From Deltaproteobacteria bacterium (GTDB taxonomy: Bacteria > Desulfobacterota > DSM-4660 > Desulfatiglandales > Desulfatiglandaceae): a stretch of DNA of 64,000 nt. Of this stretch, positions 54,019 to 63,082 are shown piece after piece. Where the stretch lies: positions 47,541 through 111,540 of the forward strand of contig JAFDIV010000009.1 of the NCBI GenBank assembly GCA_019307815.1, given 5' to 3'. Position numbers and translations under genes: made by a program. Numbering within the stretch: position 1 is the stretch's first letter; each line of letters opens with the position of its first letter. The notes under the pieces were generated by a model that saw only the letters and a list, made by a program, of their open reading frames with translations, was not told the DNA's origin and did no database searches.

Positions 54019-54171
54019 CGTAATTGTTTAAATTTTCCTTAGATATTGAAGTGTTGTGATTTTTTTGAAAGCCCTATTTTTCGGCTTGAATCCATCAAAT
54101 ACCATCAAAACACCCTATATTTCAAGCCACCAGAGTTGGCCTATCATTTTGATATTTAAGGATAAATAGCG
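54019..54171 (-). promoter_or_regulatory. CRISPR leader with internal inverted repeat
   Basis: The AT-rich 153 bases between cas4 and the array hold the leader. GGCTTGAA (54083-54090) and TTCAAGCC (54121-54128) are exact reverse complements. Between them, on the minus strand, TTGATGG occurs twice, resembling the repeat's minus-strand start GTTGATGG. Confidence 0.6.
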
Positions 54172-54804
54172 TCAAATATTCCTCTCACAAATATTTTTGT
54201 AGCAACAATCAGGGCAGCGTTTTTTATACCGGGTCGGCTTGGGGTAATGGCAATTCTGAATCACGTTTAATATACCTTCGACAATCTTCTTCAGCTCCTC
54301 AAAGTCTTCCTCTTTAATAGGAACTTCGGTAAGCTTGTTCTTGCTTCGAGTATATATGATATAACCCCTAGTTACGGGGACCTCATAATTGTCCTTGATA
54401 AGTTGTGAATAAAAAACCAACTGGTATTTGTGGTTCTTAAATGTCCTGTCGTGATATTCTGCATACTTATAGTCAAGGGGCGCTGCTGTCCCATCATCAA
54501 GGAAAAGAATTTCATCAATAATTCCCCTTAGTCCCAAAGGACTTGCCAGGTACACATCCATCTTCTTCTCTTTTACCCCAAGCTTTTTCCTCAAATAGCC
54601 CGGGTTTATCTTTCTTATCTTTTCATGTATTCTTCTACCTTGCTCTACCTTAAATCTCTTTTCCTGATGCTCTGGGATGTCCAAGACATATTCAAAATAA
54701 GTAAACCTAGGGCAAAATAGATATTCGAGCAAATGGCTGGCTGTAATAGAACCCCGAGGGCTATTTACTAACTCCTCTGAAAATAAGCTACATTCATCAG
54801 CCAT
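54172..54804 (-). CDS. cas4: Cas4 exonuclease-type protein
   Basis: About 210 residues, RecB-like PD-(D/E)xK fold. An early Cys in LFCPRFTYFEYVLDIPEH and the C-terminal cluster CPDCCYKNIC form the iron-sulfur site, and RGIIDEILFLDDGTAAPLDYKYAE holds the nuclease Asp, Asp and Lys. Cas4 normally trims prespacers for Cas1-Cas2, but neither gene follows it here. I prefer the ATG at 54804, eight bases after GGAG; 54810 and a GTG at 54813 are alternatives. Confidence 0.9.
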   Translation of the reverse strand: MADECSLFSEELVNSPRGSITASHLLEYLFCPRFTYFEYVLDIPEHQEKRFKVEQGRRIHEKIRKINPGYLRKKLGVKEKKMDVYLASPLGLRGIIDEILFLDDGTAAPLDYKYAEYHDRTFKNHKYQLVFYSQLIKDNYEVPVTRGYIIYTRSKNKLTEVPIKEEDFEELKKIVEGILNVIQNCHYPKPTRYKKRCPDCCYKNICERNI

Positions 54805-54831
54805 TGACATCACTCCACTTTATGCCCTTCT

Positions 54832-55464
54832 CTAAAAACCTTCACTAAGAGCTTGTTCAAATAATTCTATATTTTCCACAAAGAAGGTCTTTATGCTTTC
54901 CCACTCCCACTCTTTACCTTCCAAAAGCATTGGAGGAAGAGGGTCTTGTTCAGCATCTTCAAAGAATACAAGGCTCTTCAAGACATGATACAAATTAATA
55001 TCAGATTCCTTAAAACGCCTCCTAAAAAAACCGCATACTTCTGATATGGAATATTTCATTTTCAATACAGCAAAGAGGTCAATAAAATCTTTCTTAGCGC
55101 CTCGTTGAGAAATGGTTTTGATCTTCTCTGCTCCAATATCTCTTATATCAGCTACACATATATTTCGCCATTCAACGGGTGGATATAAAAGGGGTGGCTC
55201 GTAATATATTAAGGAAATACGCATCTCTTTCACCCGACAATGAATAGTCCCCAATTCAACAAATATCACTTCATCGTATGGAATGGAGCCCAAGAGAGCA
55301 TCTGGATTGAACATTTTATCTGAAAAAAAATCTAAATCTTCTGACCTTCTATGGCCAAGTTGAAGGGCTAGCCCTGTACCACCAGCCAGATAGAAATCCT
55401 TCAGTGTGGGTACAAGGAAATCAATGGCCTCTAATGCTTGTCTTGATAATATTTCCTCAAACAT
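54832..55464 (-). CDS. AbiEii-type nucleotidyltransferase toxin family protein
   Basis: 210 residues with the polymerase-beta-like nucleotidyltransferase motif FYLAGGTGLALQLGHRRSEDLDFFS (Gly-rich loop, then DLD metal ligands) and the later DIGAEKIKTISQRGAKKDFIDLF, which is standard for the AbiEii/AbiGii family. Such proteins act as toxins in toxin-antitoxin or phage-exclusion systems by modifying RNA or nucleotides. AGAGAGG precedes the ATG, and the gene overlaps its partner by 34 bases. Its place inside a cas operon is unusual. Confidence 0.82.
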   Translation of the reverse strand: MFEEILSRQALEAIDFLVPTLKDFYLAGGTGLALQLGHRRSEDLDFFSDKMFNPDALLGSIPYDEVIFVELGTIHCRVKEMRISLIYYEPPLLYPPVEWRNICVADIRDIGAEKIKTISQRGAKKDFIDLFAVLKMKYSISEVCGFFRRRFKESDINLYHVLKSLVFFEDAEQDPLPPMLLEGKEWEWESIKTFFVENIELFEQALSEGF

Positions 55465-55718
55465 GCTACCTCTCTAACTGGAATATTAAGTTTGACAGCC
55501 CAATACTTTCCAGTTTTTGGCAAGAGCCCTCTTCTAGTCTTCACTATCCTTATTATCTCCTCCTTGGGGTATATTTCCAAAAGCTTTTTTATATCTTTTT
55601 CATTTCCGTAATCCAGAATCCGCGCAATAACATATCCAGCGTGCTTTAAAACATCTATCTCTTCAGCATCCCAGAAAAGGGATGGCCGGAATATGGATTT
55701 TATATCCTGTTGCGTCAT
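55431..55718 (-). CDS. DUF6922-like putative antitoxin
   Basis: 95 residues: SLFWDAEEIDVLKHAGYVIARILDYGNEKDIKKLLEIYPKEEI-type text is the pattern I associate with DUF6922 proteins found just before AbiEii toxins (Phe-Trp-Asp start, RIL-YG, then a helix). It overlaps the nucleotidyltransferase gene, which fits an antitoxin-toxin order. Small and basic. It begins nine bases after cas6. Confidence 0.7.
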   Translation of the reverse strand: MTQQDIKSIFRPSLFWDAEEIDVLKHAGYVIARILDYGNEKDIKKLLEIYPKEEIIRIVKTRRGLLPKTGKYWAVKLNIPVREVACLRKYYQDKH

Positions 55719-55727
55719 TAGCTAGTC

Positions 55728-56387
55728 CTACCTTATTTTTTTCACCGTACCGAACCCTCTTGATACCGATTTCCCGATTCCCAGGTAATCAGGTATTTCA
55801 AAATTCACCTCGAACTCACCCAGGAAGCCTAGCATAGGGTTTCCTTTAATTGAAGTTGTTATTTCTTTAATCTTTATGATATTTACTTTTATTACATCCG
55901 TAACAGTATATCCCAAGCTTTTAGACATGGAGAGAATATTACCAACCAAGATTCTTTGTAAAAGTTTTTTTCTTTTAATTTGTGAGCCCAGTTTCTGATA
56001 TTTTTCATAATTTGTTTCATTGAGAGCCAACCAGGGAGAAGTAAAATTGTAATGATTATATCTTGTAGTAGATCCAAAGTTCATATATTCCTTTTTTATC
56101 TTTTTGCCAGTAACCGTGTAGTAAGAATTATATAATTTTAGATTCATTAGTTTTTTAGATATAGTTTGAATTAGATCTGTTCCTTCTTCAATACCTATAA
56201 CTATCCCTTTCCCATCAAAAACTTTATATTGAATTCTGGGATATATATAGATAAGTCCATTACTCTCATGTTGATGTAATAAAGGCTCATCTGGAAAAAT
56301 ATCATTAATAAAACCTCTTAACGTAGATGGTGGCTCAAGAATTGGTTTGCTGGTTGATAGAGTTAGAATGGATATATAGATTTCCAT
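55728..56387 (-). CDS. cas6: Cas6 pre-crRNA endoribonuclease
   Basis: 219 residues. The N-terminal part LRGFINDIFPDEPLLHQHESNG followed by YPRIQYKVFDGKGIVIGIEEG is a Cas6 subgroup pattern, and the C-terminus IGKSVSRGFGTVKKI is the Gly-rich RNA-binding loop of the family. It would cut the repeat transcript behind the TGGAA/TTCCA hairpin. It starts 14 bases after csc1, within the type I-D order. Confidence 0.85.
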   Translation of the reverse strand: MEIYISILTLSTSKPILEPPSTLRGFINDIFPDEPLLHQHESNGLIYIYPRIQYKVFDGKGIVIGIEEGTDLIQTISKKLMNLKLYNSYYTVTGKKIKKEYMNFGSTTRYNHYNFTSPWLALNETNYEKYQKLGSQIKRKKLLQRILVGNILSMSKSLGYTVTDVIKVNIIKIKEITTSIKGNPMLGFLGEFEVNFEIPDYLGIGKSVSRGFGTVKKIR

Positions 56388-56401
56388 ACCACAGGATAAT
56401 A

Positions 56402-57115
56402 TTAAATGATTAAAGTATCTCCTTCTGAAATTTCTATTTTCTTGACATCCTTAGTTGAAAAAAAAGCTGGTAAGCTGACTATTGTCTTGAATCTATCACC
56501 TTCGATTTTGATCTCTAAACAATCTTCACATACAGCATTTTCAACAAATGGATATGGAAAGATATTAATGATAATACCCCTTTTGACTTTGGTAACAATT
56601 GGATCAACAGGGTGATCTGCCAAAGCATTAGAAAGTCTTTTAATATATTTCCCTGGTGATAAGTTAATTTTTGCAACTCCCCGAAAGCTTCCCAATCTTA
56701 TCATTTCTGGAATCCTAAGGTTGTTCTTGCAAATACCATATCCTTCAAACTGGGATTCCTGTGCAATATATGAGATATATGATGAACGAAGAATTTCTGC
56801 TCCCTGATATACTTTTTGAATAAAATCGTCTCTGTCTCCCTTTACAATTTCATGTAGGTATCTTGGAGTGCTCTTCAGCCGAGCTGGTGTAAAATAGAAA
56901 TCATGAGAGATCAACGAGCTTTCATATCTAGGAATATTTCTTCCTCCATTCTGGTCATGCATAATATACGGCTGGGCTTCACTGTCTCCTAATGCGTAAA
57001 GAACTGCATGGTTCACAGCAGTAGCATGGAGATAAGGGGGAGTAACTGCTCCACTCAGCCCTTCTTGAGAATAAAAGACCGGATCAATCAATGTTATAGT
57101 ATATCTGAATATCAT
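56402..57115 (-). CDS. csc1: Csc1, type I-D Cas5
   Basis: 237 residues. The start FRYTITLIDPVFYSQEGLSGAVTPPYLHATAVNHAVLYALG has the layout of Csc1, with the conserved PYLHxxAxxxAxxYALG. Csc1 is the Cas5-like subunit that caps the crRNA 5' handle in the type I-D Cascade. The ATG overlaps the csc2 stop (ATGA). Confidence 0.85.
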   Translation of the reverse strand: MIFRYTITLIDPVFYSQEGLSGAVTPPYLHATAVNHAVLYALGDSEAQPYIMHDQNGGRNIPRYESSLISHDFYFTPARLKSTPRYLHEIVKGDRDDFIQKVYQGAEILRSSYISYIAQESQFEGYGICKNNLRIPEMIRLGSFRGVAKINLSPGKYIKRLSNALADHPVDPIVTKVKRGIIINIFPYPFVENAVCEDCLEIKIEGDRFKTIVSLPAFFSTKDVKKIEISEGDTLII

Positions 57116-57900
57116 TTTAATAACTTATTTGCTTTAAGAAGGCTCTTGAACGAAAGATCAAGGTTTTTGTATGATGTTTCTACATCAGGTAACCCCAACT
57201 CTGAAATTTTGCCTAGCCCTTGTGCTGGCTTCTTTGGAGGCACATGATCGTAAGCTGTAAGTTCTTCGCGATCAGATATTCTATAGCCTATTATGGTTGT
57301 TTCTACTCTTCCCCACTCCCTTGTGCTGGCACCAAGTCGTGTGATCCGCTCTAAATTATCCACAAGTATTGAGGCCATCTCTGGTGTGGGGTCGCGCAAG
57401 GTTACGACCCCTAAGAATTCTGTTTCTTTGGGAACAGTTACAATACTCATCAAAGCCTGTCCTGTAGTTTGGGTTTTTTCATCAATCGCATTCTGTGTCT
57501 GTGGCATCAATTCACTTACTTCAGTAGTAGATATAAATGTCTCTCCTAAAACCCGTGAAAGTATATTATATGAGACCTTGGCTGCACCTGTTTCACCCGT
57601 TGCCCCAAAGAGGAAACATACAGGGCACCTAAGGCAGAGGTTATCTTTAAGGTGGCAGTCTTTTTCAATGTCAAAACTTCTTTGTTTTTCCAAAGAAAGT
57701 CTGCGGAGTTTTCCCTTGATTTTTCGCCAGGGGATAATGAACCGACTGTTCAGGGGGGGGCTATAGGTATAGGTCAAAACCTCTTCTGGTTCATTGCTCC
57801 TAATTATGGCATCGTCAATGAATTTTAATCTTATCAGAAGCTGAATATAGACCCCAACAGGGAGTAAGCTTATATCATTTAATAATCCAAGGTTATTCAT
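57112..57900 (-). CDS. csc2: Csc2, type I-D Cas7 backbone subunit
   Basis: 262 residues. RFIIPWRKIKGKLRRL and CLRCPVCFLFGATGETGAAKVSYN are the signature of Csc2, with the Cys pairs of the zinc-binding insertion. TQTTGQALMSIVTVPKETEFLGVVTLRDPT gives the RAMP core. It forms the helical backbone along crRNA. It overlaps cas10d by eight bases. Confidence 0.9.
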   Translation of the reverse strand: MNNLGLLNDISLLPVGVYIQLLIRLKFIDDAIIRSNEPEEVLTYTYSPPLNSRFIIPWRKIKGKLRRLSLEKQRSFDIEKDCHLKDNLCLRCPVCFLFGATGETGAAKVSYNILSRVLGETFISTTEVSELMPQTQNAIDEKTQTTGQALMSIVTVPKETEFLGVVTLRDPTPEMASILVDNLERITRLGASTREWGRVETTIIGYRISDREELTAYDHVPPKKPAQGLGKISELGLPDVETSYKNLDLSFKSLLKANKLLK

Positions 57901-60589
57901 TACAGACCTCCTTTAAATTTTGGTATCTTGTAAATACATAGATAGCCGAAATCAAGGCATTTTTTGCCTTTATTAGGTTACTGATACCCTTTTCCTCTCT
58001 CAATTTATAATATTTCAAAAATATTCTCTTGGCTCCATTGACAAAATTAGAAAGCTCCTCTTGTTCTTGAGCAGATATTTTACTAGAGATATTTCTCATG
58101 AATCTTTCCATAGCGTAGTCTATATCTCTCCCTGCTAATATTTCATTAAATGCATCAGAGACCGGTTTGGCTGTACTATACTTCGTCATATTGGAAGGCC
58201 TCCAGAAATCACCCCTTTTTTCAGGTTCCACACAGAAATGGCCAATACCGTTCTCCTTATTAGCAAAGAAGGCCGCATCTTTTAATAACTCTTTCATGGT
58301 ATATTGACCTCCCTTCGTAAAGAACAAAACAATATCTGACCGACTCATGAATCCTAAAAATTCTTTGAAAAGTTCTTCTGAGAGTTTTAACCTTTTTGAC
58401 TTATTCCTATTATTGTCTCCTTCAGCAATCAGAGTTATTGCTAAACTTGGAGATTTCTCAATCAACTCCTGTGCAAAGAGATATCTACCTTTCTTTTTCT
58501 TATCCTCCATAGCATAAGAGAGTAAAATAACTGCCAGTGATCTGTAATAAGCTTGTTCACGAGGCATGATATATTCACCAAAGAGCCCATGCTGTTCTTC
58601 GGTTCCAATGCTCGCTCGAAATCCTAAGATATTTAGAATATGGTATAAGGGTTGATATTGTGCACTTTTATCTTTTGGGCTAAATCCTTTGGCTGAAACA
58701 GTCTCAATGCGTGCAATGAGTTCTGTCTTATCGGAAGTTGCAACATACTCTATAACATCATAATTTGTTTTGCCTTCAAGTATTGGAACGTCAGGAAATA
58801 AGAGCCCCCACCTCTTCTGCATGTTTGTAATATGTTGAACTCTAATGAGACCATCTTTAAGATGCTTCAATAGATCATCTATAGCAATATTTCTGAATGG
58901 TATAGGTATGCGTGCACCGATCTTCACATATATGGGAATAACATTGTTACCGATGCCTTCCCGTAGAACGCTATTGTCATAACTACAGAAGGGGCATATC
59001 TTCCTTGGAATATTAGGATCTGCCTTTATTTGTGAAAATGCTTGAATTTGTCCCCCTGCAAAATCTGAACCGGGCTTTTGAGTAACAGGACAGCAACATA
59101 TTTCACATATCCCTTCTTTATGAGATGGATTCTGTTTGTAGGACTTGTATTTCTGGAAATATCTTTTTGCTATTTTTGAAAAATCTTTTTCTTCTTCAAC
59201 TGATATTATTTCATCCAGATACCTCTTAATCCTTATATCTTCGGCAGGCCTGCCTCCAGATGCTTTAGCTGTCTCAAGTAAAATGGTGAATAAATCTTTA
59301 GACGGTAGTTTATGAAGGGGTAAATTGGGTACTGATGGAAACCTTTTTAAAAGCTCCTCAGGAATAATTTCCTCAATCTTAACAGAGTGAAAGATGAAAT
59401 TTAAGGATTCTCTTCTATCTATACTGTTGGTTCCTTTTTTGAACGGGAGCCACTCATTCTTATATTCCTTCCATTTCCTTTTTGCCGAAGGTATTCCGCT
59501 TGTGCCAGAGGTTAAAGAAAAAAGTACATCAAGGACAGGATACTTCTTTCTTATCTTTGTTTTTTTGTAACCAGCGTTTTGCAATATTTCTGTAAGGAAT
59601 TTGAAAAACACCACACCAGCATCAATTTGGTTTAATTTTCTAATAATCTTGTCCTTGTGAGCTTGAACAAATTCTACAGGATAATTCCCGGCCATACCTG
59701 TTAGGAGATTCTTTGTACCAAATTCAAGTGGGATTTTGTGAAGAGCTTTTTTCTTAAAGGACAAGGACAATTCTTCAATTATCTTATTCTTATCAGGCAA
59801 GATCCCAGAACCTTTAGTAATAAAAAGACGAGCATTTTCAAAATACAGCAATGGTTCCCATCCATTTTCCTTAAACTTATCAGTTATTATATCTGCTATT
59901 AAAGCGTTTGACGGTCCAAATTTGCGGGAAAGAGTAAAATAGCTCAAATCAAAAAGCTGTCTGCCTAAGTAATTTATTCTTCTTAAATCATTTATCGTTT
60001 TATAATCAATGGATTCCATTGATGCAAGCCTATCACAGATCTTAAGTAATCTAATATGATTTCCAAATCCAGGCAAGTGAGCATCAGTTATGTCCTGTTC
60101 CTTTAAAAAGTGGTGTTTGATGATTTCAAAAATAGTTCTGATACTTTCTTTTGTTAGTGAAAAGTTGAGTTCTGATTCTATTTTTTTAAGATAAGGAGTT
60201 AGAAAAAAACTTAGATCCCTTTCTGTTTCTATCTGATGGTCTGTTCGTCCTGATTGAAATAGTTTTTGTGCCCGGATCTTTTCCTCTTCTTGCAAGTGGA
60301 CTCCTTTAGATTCCCACCATTTTATATAAACCTCCATTATCTCTTGAATCTTTGATTGACCAGAGATGATCATCTGATTCCATGGAGTGCTTTTCTTTAG
60401 ATCATGCACAATACAGGCTATCTCCAAAAGCTCTCTTTCTATCTCAATAGCAGGAAGTGCCCCTATGGCAGTCATTTTTTTGAATATATGCCATACGGTG
60501 AAATGATGCATCCATAGTTGTTCACCATTAGACTTGCCAATATGCCAAAACTGTGGTCTTAGAATCTTTATTACTTGTTCATTATTCAT
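57893..60589 (-). CDS. cas10d: Cas10d (Csc3), type I-D large subunit with HD domain
   Basis: 898 residues. The N-terminal HD nuclease shows MHHFTVWHIF (residues 28-34) and the HD pair at 62-63 in IVHDLKKSTPW, with IFEIIKHHF and LLKICDRLAS later. A zinc-finger lies near residues 500-550 (CEICCCP; CPFCSYD). The C-terminal half is Cas10-like but lacks an evident GGDD cyclase motif, as expected for type I-D. It recognises the PAM and, with its HD, can cut DNA. Overlaps both neighbours by eight bases. Confidence 0.9.
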   Translation of the reverse strand: MNNEQVIKILRPQFWHIGKSNGEQLWMHHFTVWHIFKKMTAIGALPAIEIERELLEIACIVHDLKKSTPWNQMIISGQSKIQEIMEVYIKWWESKGVHLQEEEKIRAQKLFQSGRTDHQIETERDLSFFLTPYLKKIESELNFSLTKESIRTIFEIIKHHFLKEQDITDAHLPGFGNHIRLLKICDRLASMESIDYKTINDLRRINYLGRQLFDLSYFTLSRKFGPSNALIADIITDKFKENGWEPLLYFENARLFITKGSGILPDKNKIIEELSLSFKKKALHKIPLEFGTKNLLTGMAGNYPVEFVQAHKDKIIRKLNQIDAGVVFFKFLTEILQNAGYKKTKIRKKYPVLDVLFSLTSGTSGIPSAKRKWKEYKNEWLPFKKGTNSIDRRESLNFIFHSVKIEEIIPEELLKRFPSVPNLPLHKLPSKDLFTILLETAKASGGRPAEDIRIKRYLDEIISVEEEKDFSKIAKRYFQKYKSYKQNPSHKEGICEICCCPVTQKPGSDFAGGQIQAFSQIKADPNIPRKICPFCSYDNSVLREGIGNNVIPIYVKIGARIPIPFRNIAIDDLLKHLKDGLIRVQHITNMQKRWGLLFPDVPILEGKTNYDVIEYVATSDKTELIARIETVSAKGFSPKDKSAQYQPLYHILNILGFRASIGTEEQHGLFGEYIMPREQAYYRSLAVILLSYAMEDKKKKGRYLFAQELIEKSPSLAITLIAEGDNNRNKSKRLKLSEELFKEFLGFMSRSDIVLFFTKGGQYTMKELLKDAAFFANKENGIGHFCVEPEKRGDFWRPSNMTKYSTAKPVSDAFNEILAGRDIDYAMERFMRNISSKISAQEQEELSNFVNGAKRIFLKYYKLREEKGISNLIKAKNALISAIYVFTRYQNLKEVCNE

Positions 60590-62288
60590 AATAGAAAGGG
60601 TTTCTTATAAGATCAATTTTTCGCATTTTATACATGTCAAACATCTTATTTAGTTCCTGAAGCCCTATGCACCAAACCGATTTCTCTTTTAAGGCACTCT
60701 CAGTAAAACCTGTTATAGAGATAAATACAATACGATGTATTTTCTCCGATATATACTCTTCAAGGAATTGTTTCTTCTTAATCAGCAAGGATATATCCCT
60801 ATAGGTGACTAAGTCATTCCGGTATCTAATTTCACAGATCCAATTTTCTTCTCCTAAACAAAGAGCATCTATTTCAACATTGGATGGGAAACCAAATATC
60901 TTCCCTTCTTTATCATAAATGTTTACCTGATCTACGGTATTAAACTTAGGAAGTAAAACACCCCCATAAGATGATCCGTCAAATTTTCGGAATAACTCCC
61001 GCACGTAGCTTTCAAAAAAGAACCCTCTTTGTTTTTTCAATGATGAGATGGCTTCCTTATAATGCTGATCAGTCTTTGTTCTAATTCGTTTTATTTCAGG
61101 ATCAACATACCCATATACACCTGCTAACCATATCTTTAATATAGGATCTGTTATGGAATACTTCCCATTTGTCTTTTCGATCAAGGAAAGATTCAGCAAT
61201 TCTCTCAAGTAGGGGCTAATAAATCCTCGATCTTTGCCAAGGCTTGAAGCAATCTCCGTTGGGGTTGCACTTCCCATGGCAAGGGATTTCATAATCTCTT
61301 TCAACATGTTGGCCTTCTTGGCTTTCCCTACAGAAAGGTCATAAGTATAATAACAATGAGAATTGATGTCTCCATTTGTAATACTCTCTAAAAATGCTCG
61401 TTCCACATCTTCCTTCATTATATATTTTTTGTTTATTCCAAAATTAGTAACCTGGTTTGAAATTACAACTATATAGTAAGGATTACCTTTAGTTAGTGCC
61501 CACATCCATTGAATCGCCTCACCGCTAACCGGTTTGTCTATTGCTTTGTAAATAAGTGAAATCATATCTTCTTTTGTGAATCCTCCCACATTAATTCTTT
61601 CCACTCTTCCATAAAAGGGAGAATCGGCCTCTTCCATAATTTCCGTCATGAGCCTGACCATAGAGCCCGTAAACATATACCAAGAATTCTGAGTAGAGGA
61701 AATTATACCATGCATAAGCCCTAAGATACTTTCCCTCTTATACATACTCCTTTCGAGTTCTTTAATGGCCTGAAATTCATCAAGCACAAGCATGAGTTTT
61801 AGTTTTTTTTCAATCATGAACTTGTCTAAAAATCTGAAACCTTTTTCAAATATTACTCTTTCGTTCTCTGGAGGGGGAGGATAATAGGCAATAAAAAATT
61901 TTGCTAATTCGTCTAATGTTTCGCTATCAATTAAACTTGATATTTTTAAAAGATTTTTAGGTTCTATCTCCAAAACATCCAGTAGTTGATAGGTTGTATT
62001 GGATATATTTGAGAAAGAGGAGAAATAAGCCTCCAAAAACGATCTGATTAATCTAAGAATAAATCTGGATGGAGTGCCGAGATTTTGCTGGACATCAAAA
62101 ATTAGTTTAACCACATCCGTTTCTTTAACACGAGATAGAAACTCTTTTGCTATTGAGGTCTTTCCAATTCTTCGAGGACCAACAAGAGCAACATTCTGTC
62201 TCCTTTTATGGGCGATATTTAGCCTTCTGAGGATATCTTCCCTGTTAACAAAATTTTTGCCACTAATGGGAAAACTGACAGATATCAT
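60582..62288 (-). CDS. Archaeal-type AAA ATPase with DUF234-like nuclease tail
   Basis: 568 residues. Residues 10-270 are an ATPase_2-type domain: NREDILRRL, Walker A VGPRRIGKTS, Walker B LMLVLDEFQAI and a sensor MFTGSMVRLM. A winged-helix follows (SATPTEIASSLGKDRGFISPYLREL), then a DUF234-like PD-(D/E)xK tail with SNVEIDALCLGEENWICEIRYRND. Such proteins are not part of the standard type I-D set, yet this gene overlaps cas10d by eight bases and is translationally coupled to it. Confidence 0.85.
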   Translation of the reverse strand: MISVSFPISGKNFVNREDILRRLNIAHKRRQNVALVGPRRIGKTSIAKEFLSRVKETDVVKLIFDVQQNLGTPSRFILRLIRSFLEAYFSSFSNISNTTYQLLDVLEIEPKNLLKISSLIDSETLDELAKFFIAYYPPPPENERVIFEKGFRFLDKFMIEKKLKLMLVLDEFQAIKELERSMYKRESILGLMHGIISSTQNSWYMFTGSMVRLMTEIMEEADSPFYGRVERINVGGFTKEDMISLIYKAIDKPVSGEAIQWMWALTKGNPYYIVVISNQVTNFGINKKYIMKEDVERAFLESITNGDINSHCYYTYDLSVGKAKKANMLKEIMKSLAMGSATPTEIASSLGKDRGFISPYLRELLNLSLIEKTNGKYSITDPILKIWLAGVYGYVDPEIKRIRTKTDQHYKEAISSLKKQRGFFFESYVRELFRKFDGSSYGGVLLPKFNTVDQVNIYDKEGKIFGFPSNVEIDALCLGEENWICEIRYRNDLVTYRDISLLIKKKQFLEEYISEKIHRIVFISITGFTESALKEKSVWCIGLQELNKMFDMYKMRKIDLIRNPFYYE

Positions 62289-62356
62289 TTTGAAGAGGAA
62301 TGTAGAAAACTTTTAATACATATAATATCATCTACTAACAAAAAATCAAGACCTTT

Positions 62357-63082
62357 CTACCACAACTTATCTTCCAAATCAGTATGAATATATTTATCCT
62401 TATAAAAAATGAATCCAGATGGGTTAGATTGGGTTTGAATTATTAATTGCTTTGGCTTTTTATCTATTTTTATGCTTATTATCTGGTCGTAATAGTCGCG
62501 CAGCTTATCTGCGATAACTACTCCCCATATTGTAAAAAGTTCATCTATTAGAATCAGTTTCTGGATCAAGTCAGAGTCCCCAATACCCATATCTCTTAAA
62601 ATATCACTCCTTTGTTTTTTATCACCCCACAGGTTCATGCACTGGGCCTCATCTATTTTATACATACAGAAAATGGATTCTGAATAGACTATTGGCTTTT
62701 TAAAGCACCTGTCTATCAAAATAAAATTATAACTTTCGCCTCTAAATAATTCTCCGCCAACCATATCATTTGCAGGGCTTGGCATGGTATGTTGAATAAT
62801 TTTTTCAAATAATTCTCTAGGTATACTATGATATTTAGAGAGGGCATTTAGTGTATCCCTCGAATCCATAAATAGATACACGATTCCTTCATTTTCATAC
62901 ACCCCTGTTTTAGTGGAATATTGTGTACGACCGACTCTGCCAATTCGCTGAATTGTGCTTGCCCAATTGGATCCCTCCGTTATAATGGATCGGAATTTCA
63001 TATCGACACCTACTTCCATTGCTGAGGTACAAAAAACAATAATATTTTCCTGAGCTTTTACCAGTTGGCTAATATCTTCTGA
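62357..63082 (-). pseudogene. cas3: Cas3 helicase, C-terminal fragment cut by an insertion
   Basis: About 240 residues survive from the C-terminal half of a superfamily 2 helicase: motif V-like IIVFCTSAMEVGVDMKF and motif VI STIQRIGRVGR, then a C-terminal Cas3 region. The frame can be extended to 63115, but its first dozen residues come from the insertion element. Walker A and B are missing from the window and presumably lie on the far side of the IS21-like element. Type I-D Cas3 is a helicase without HD, the nuclease being in Cas10d. Confidence 0.8.
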
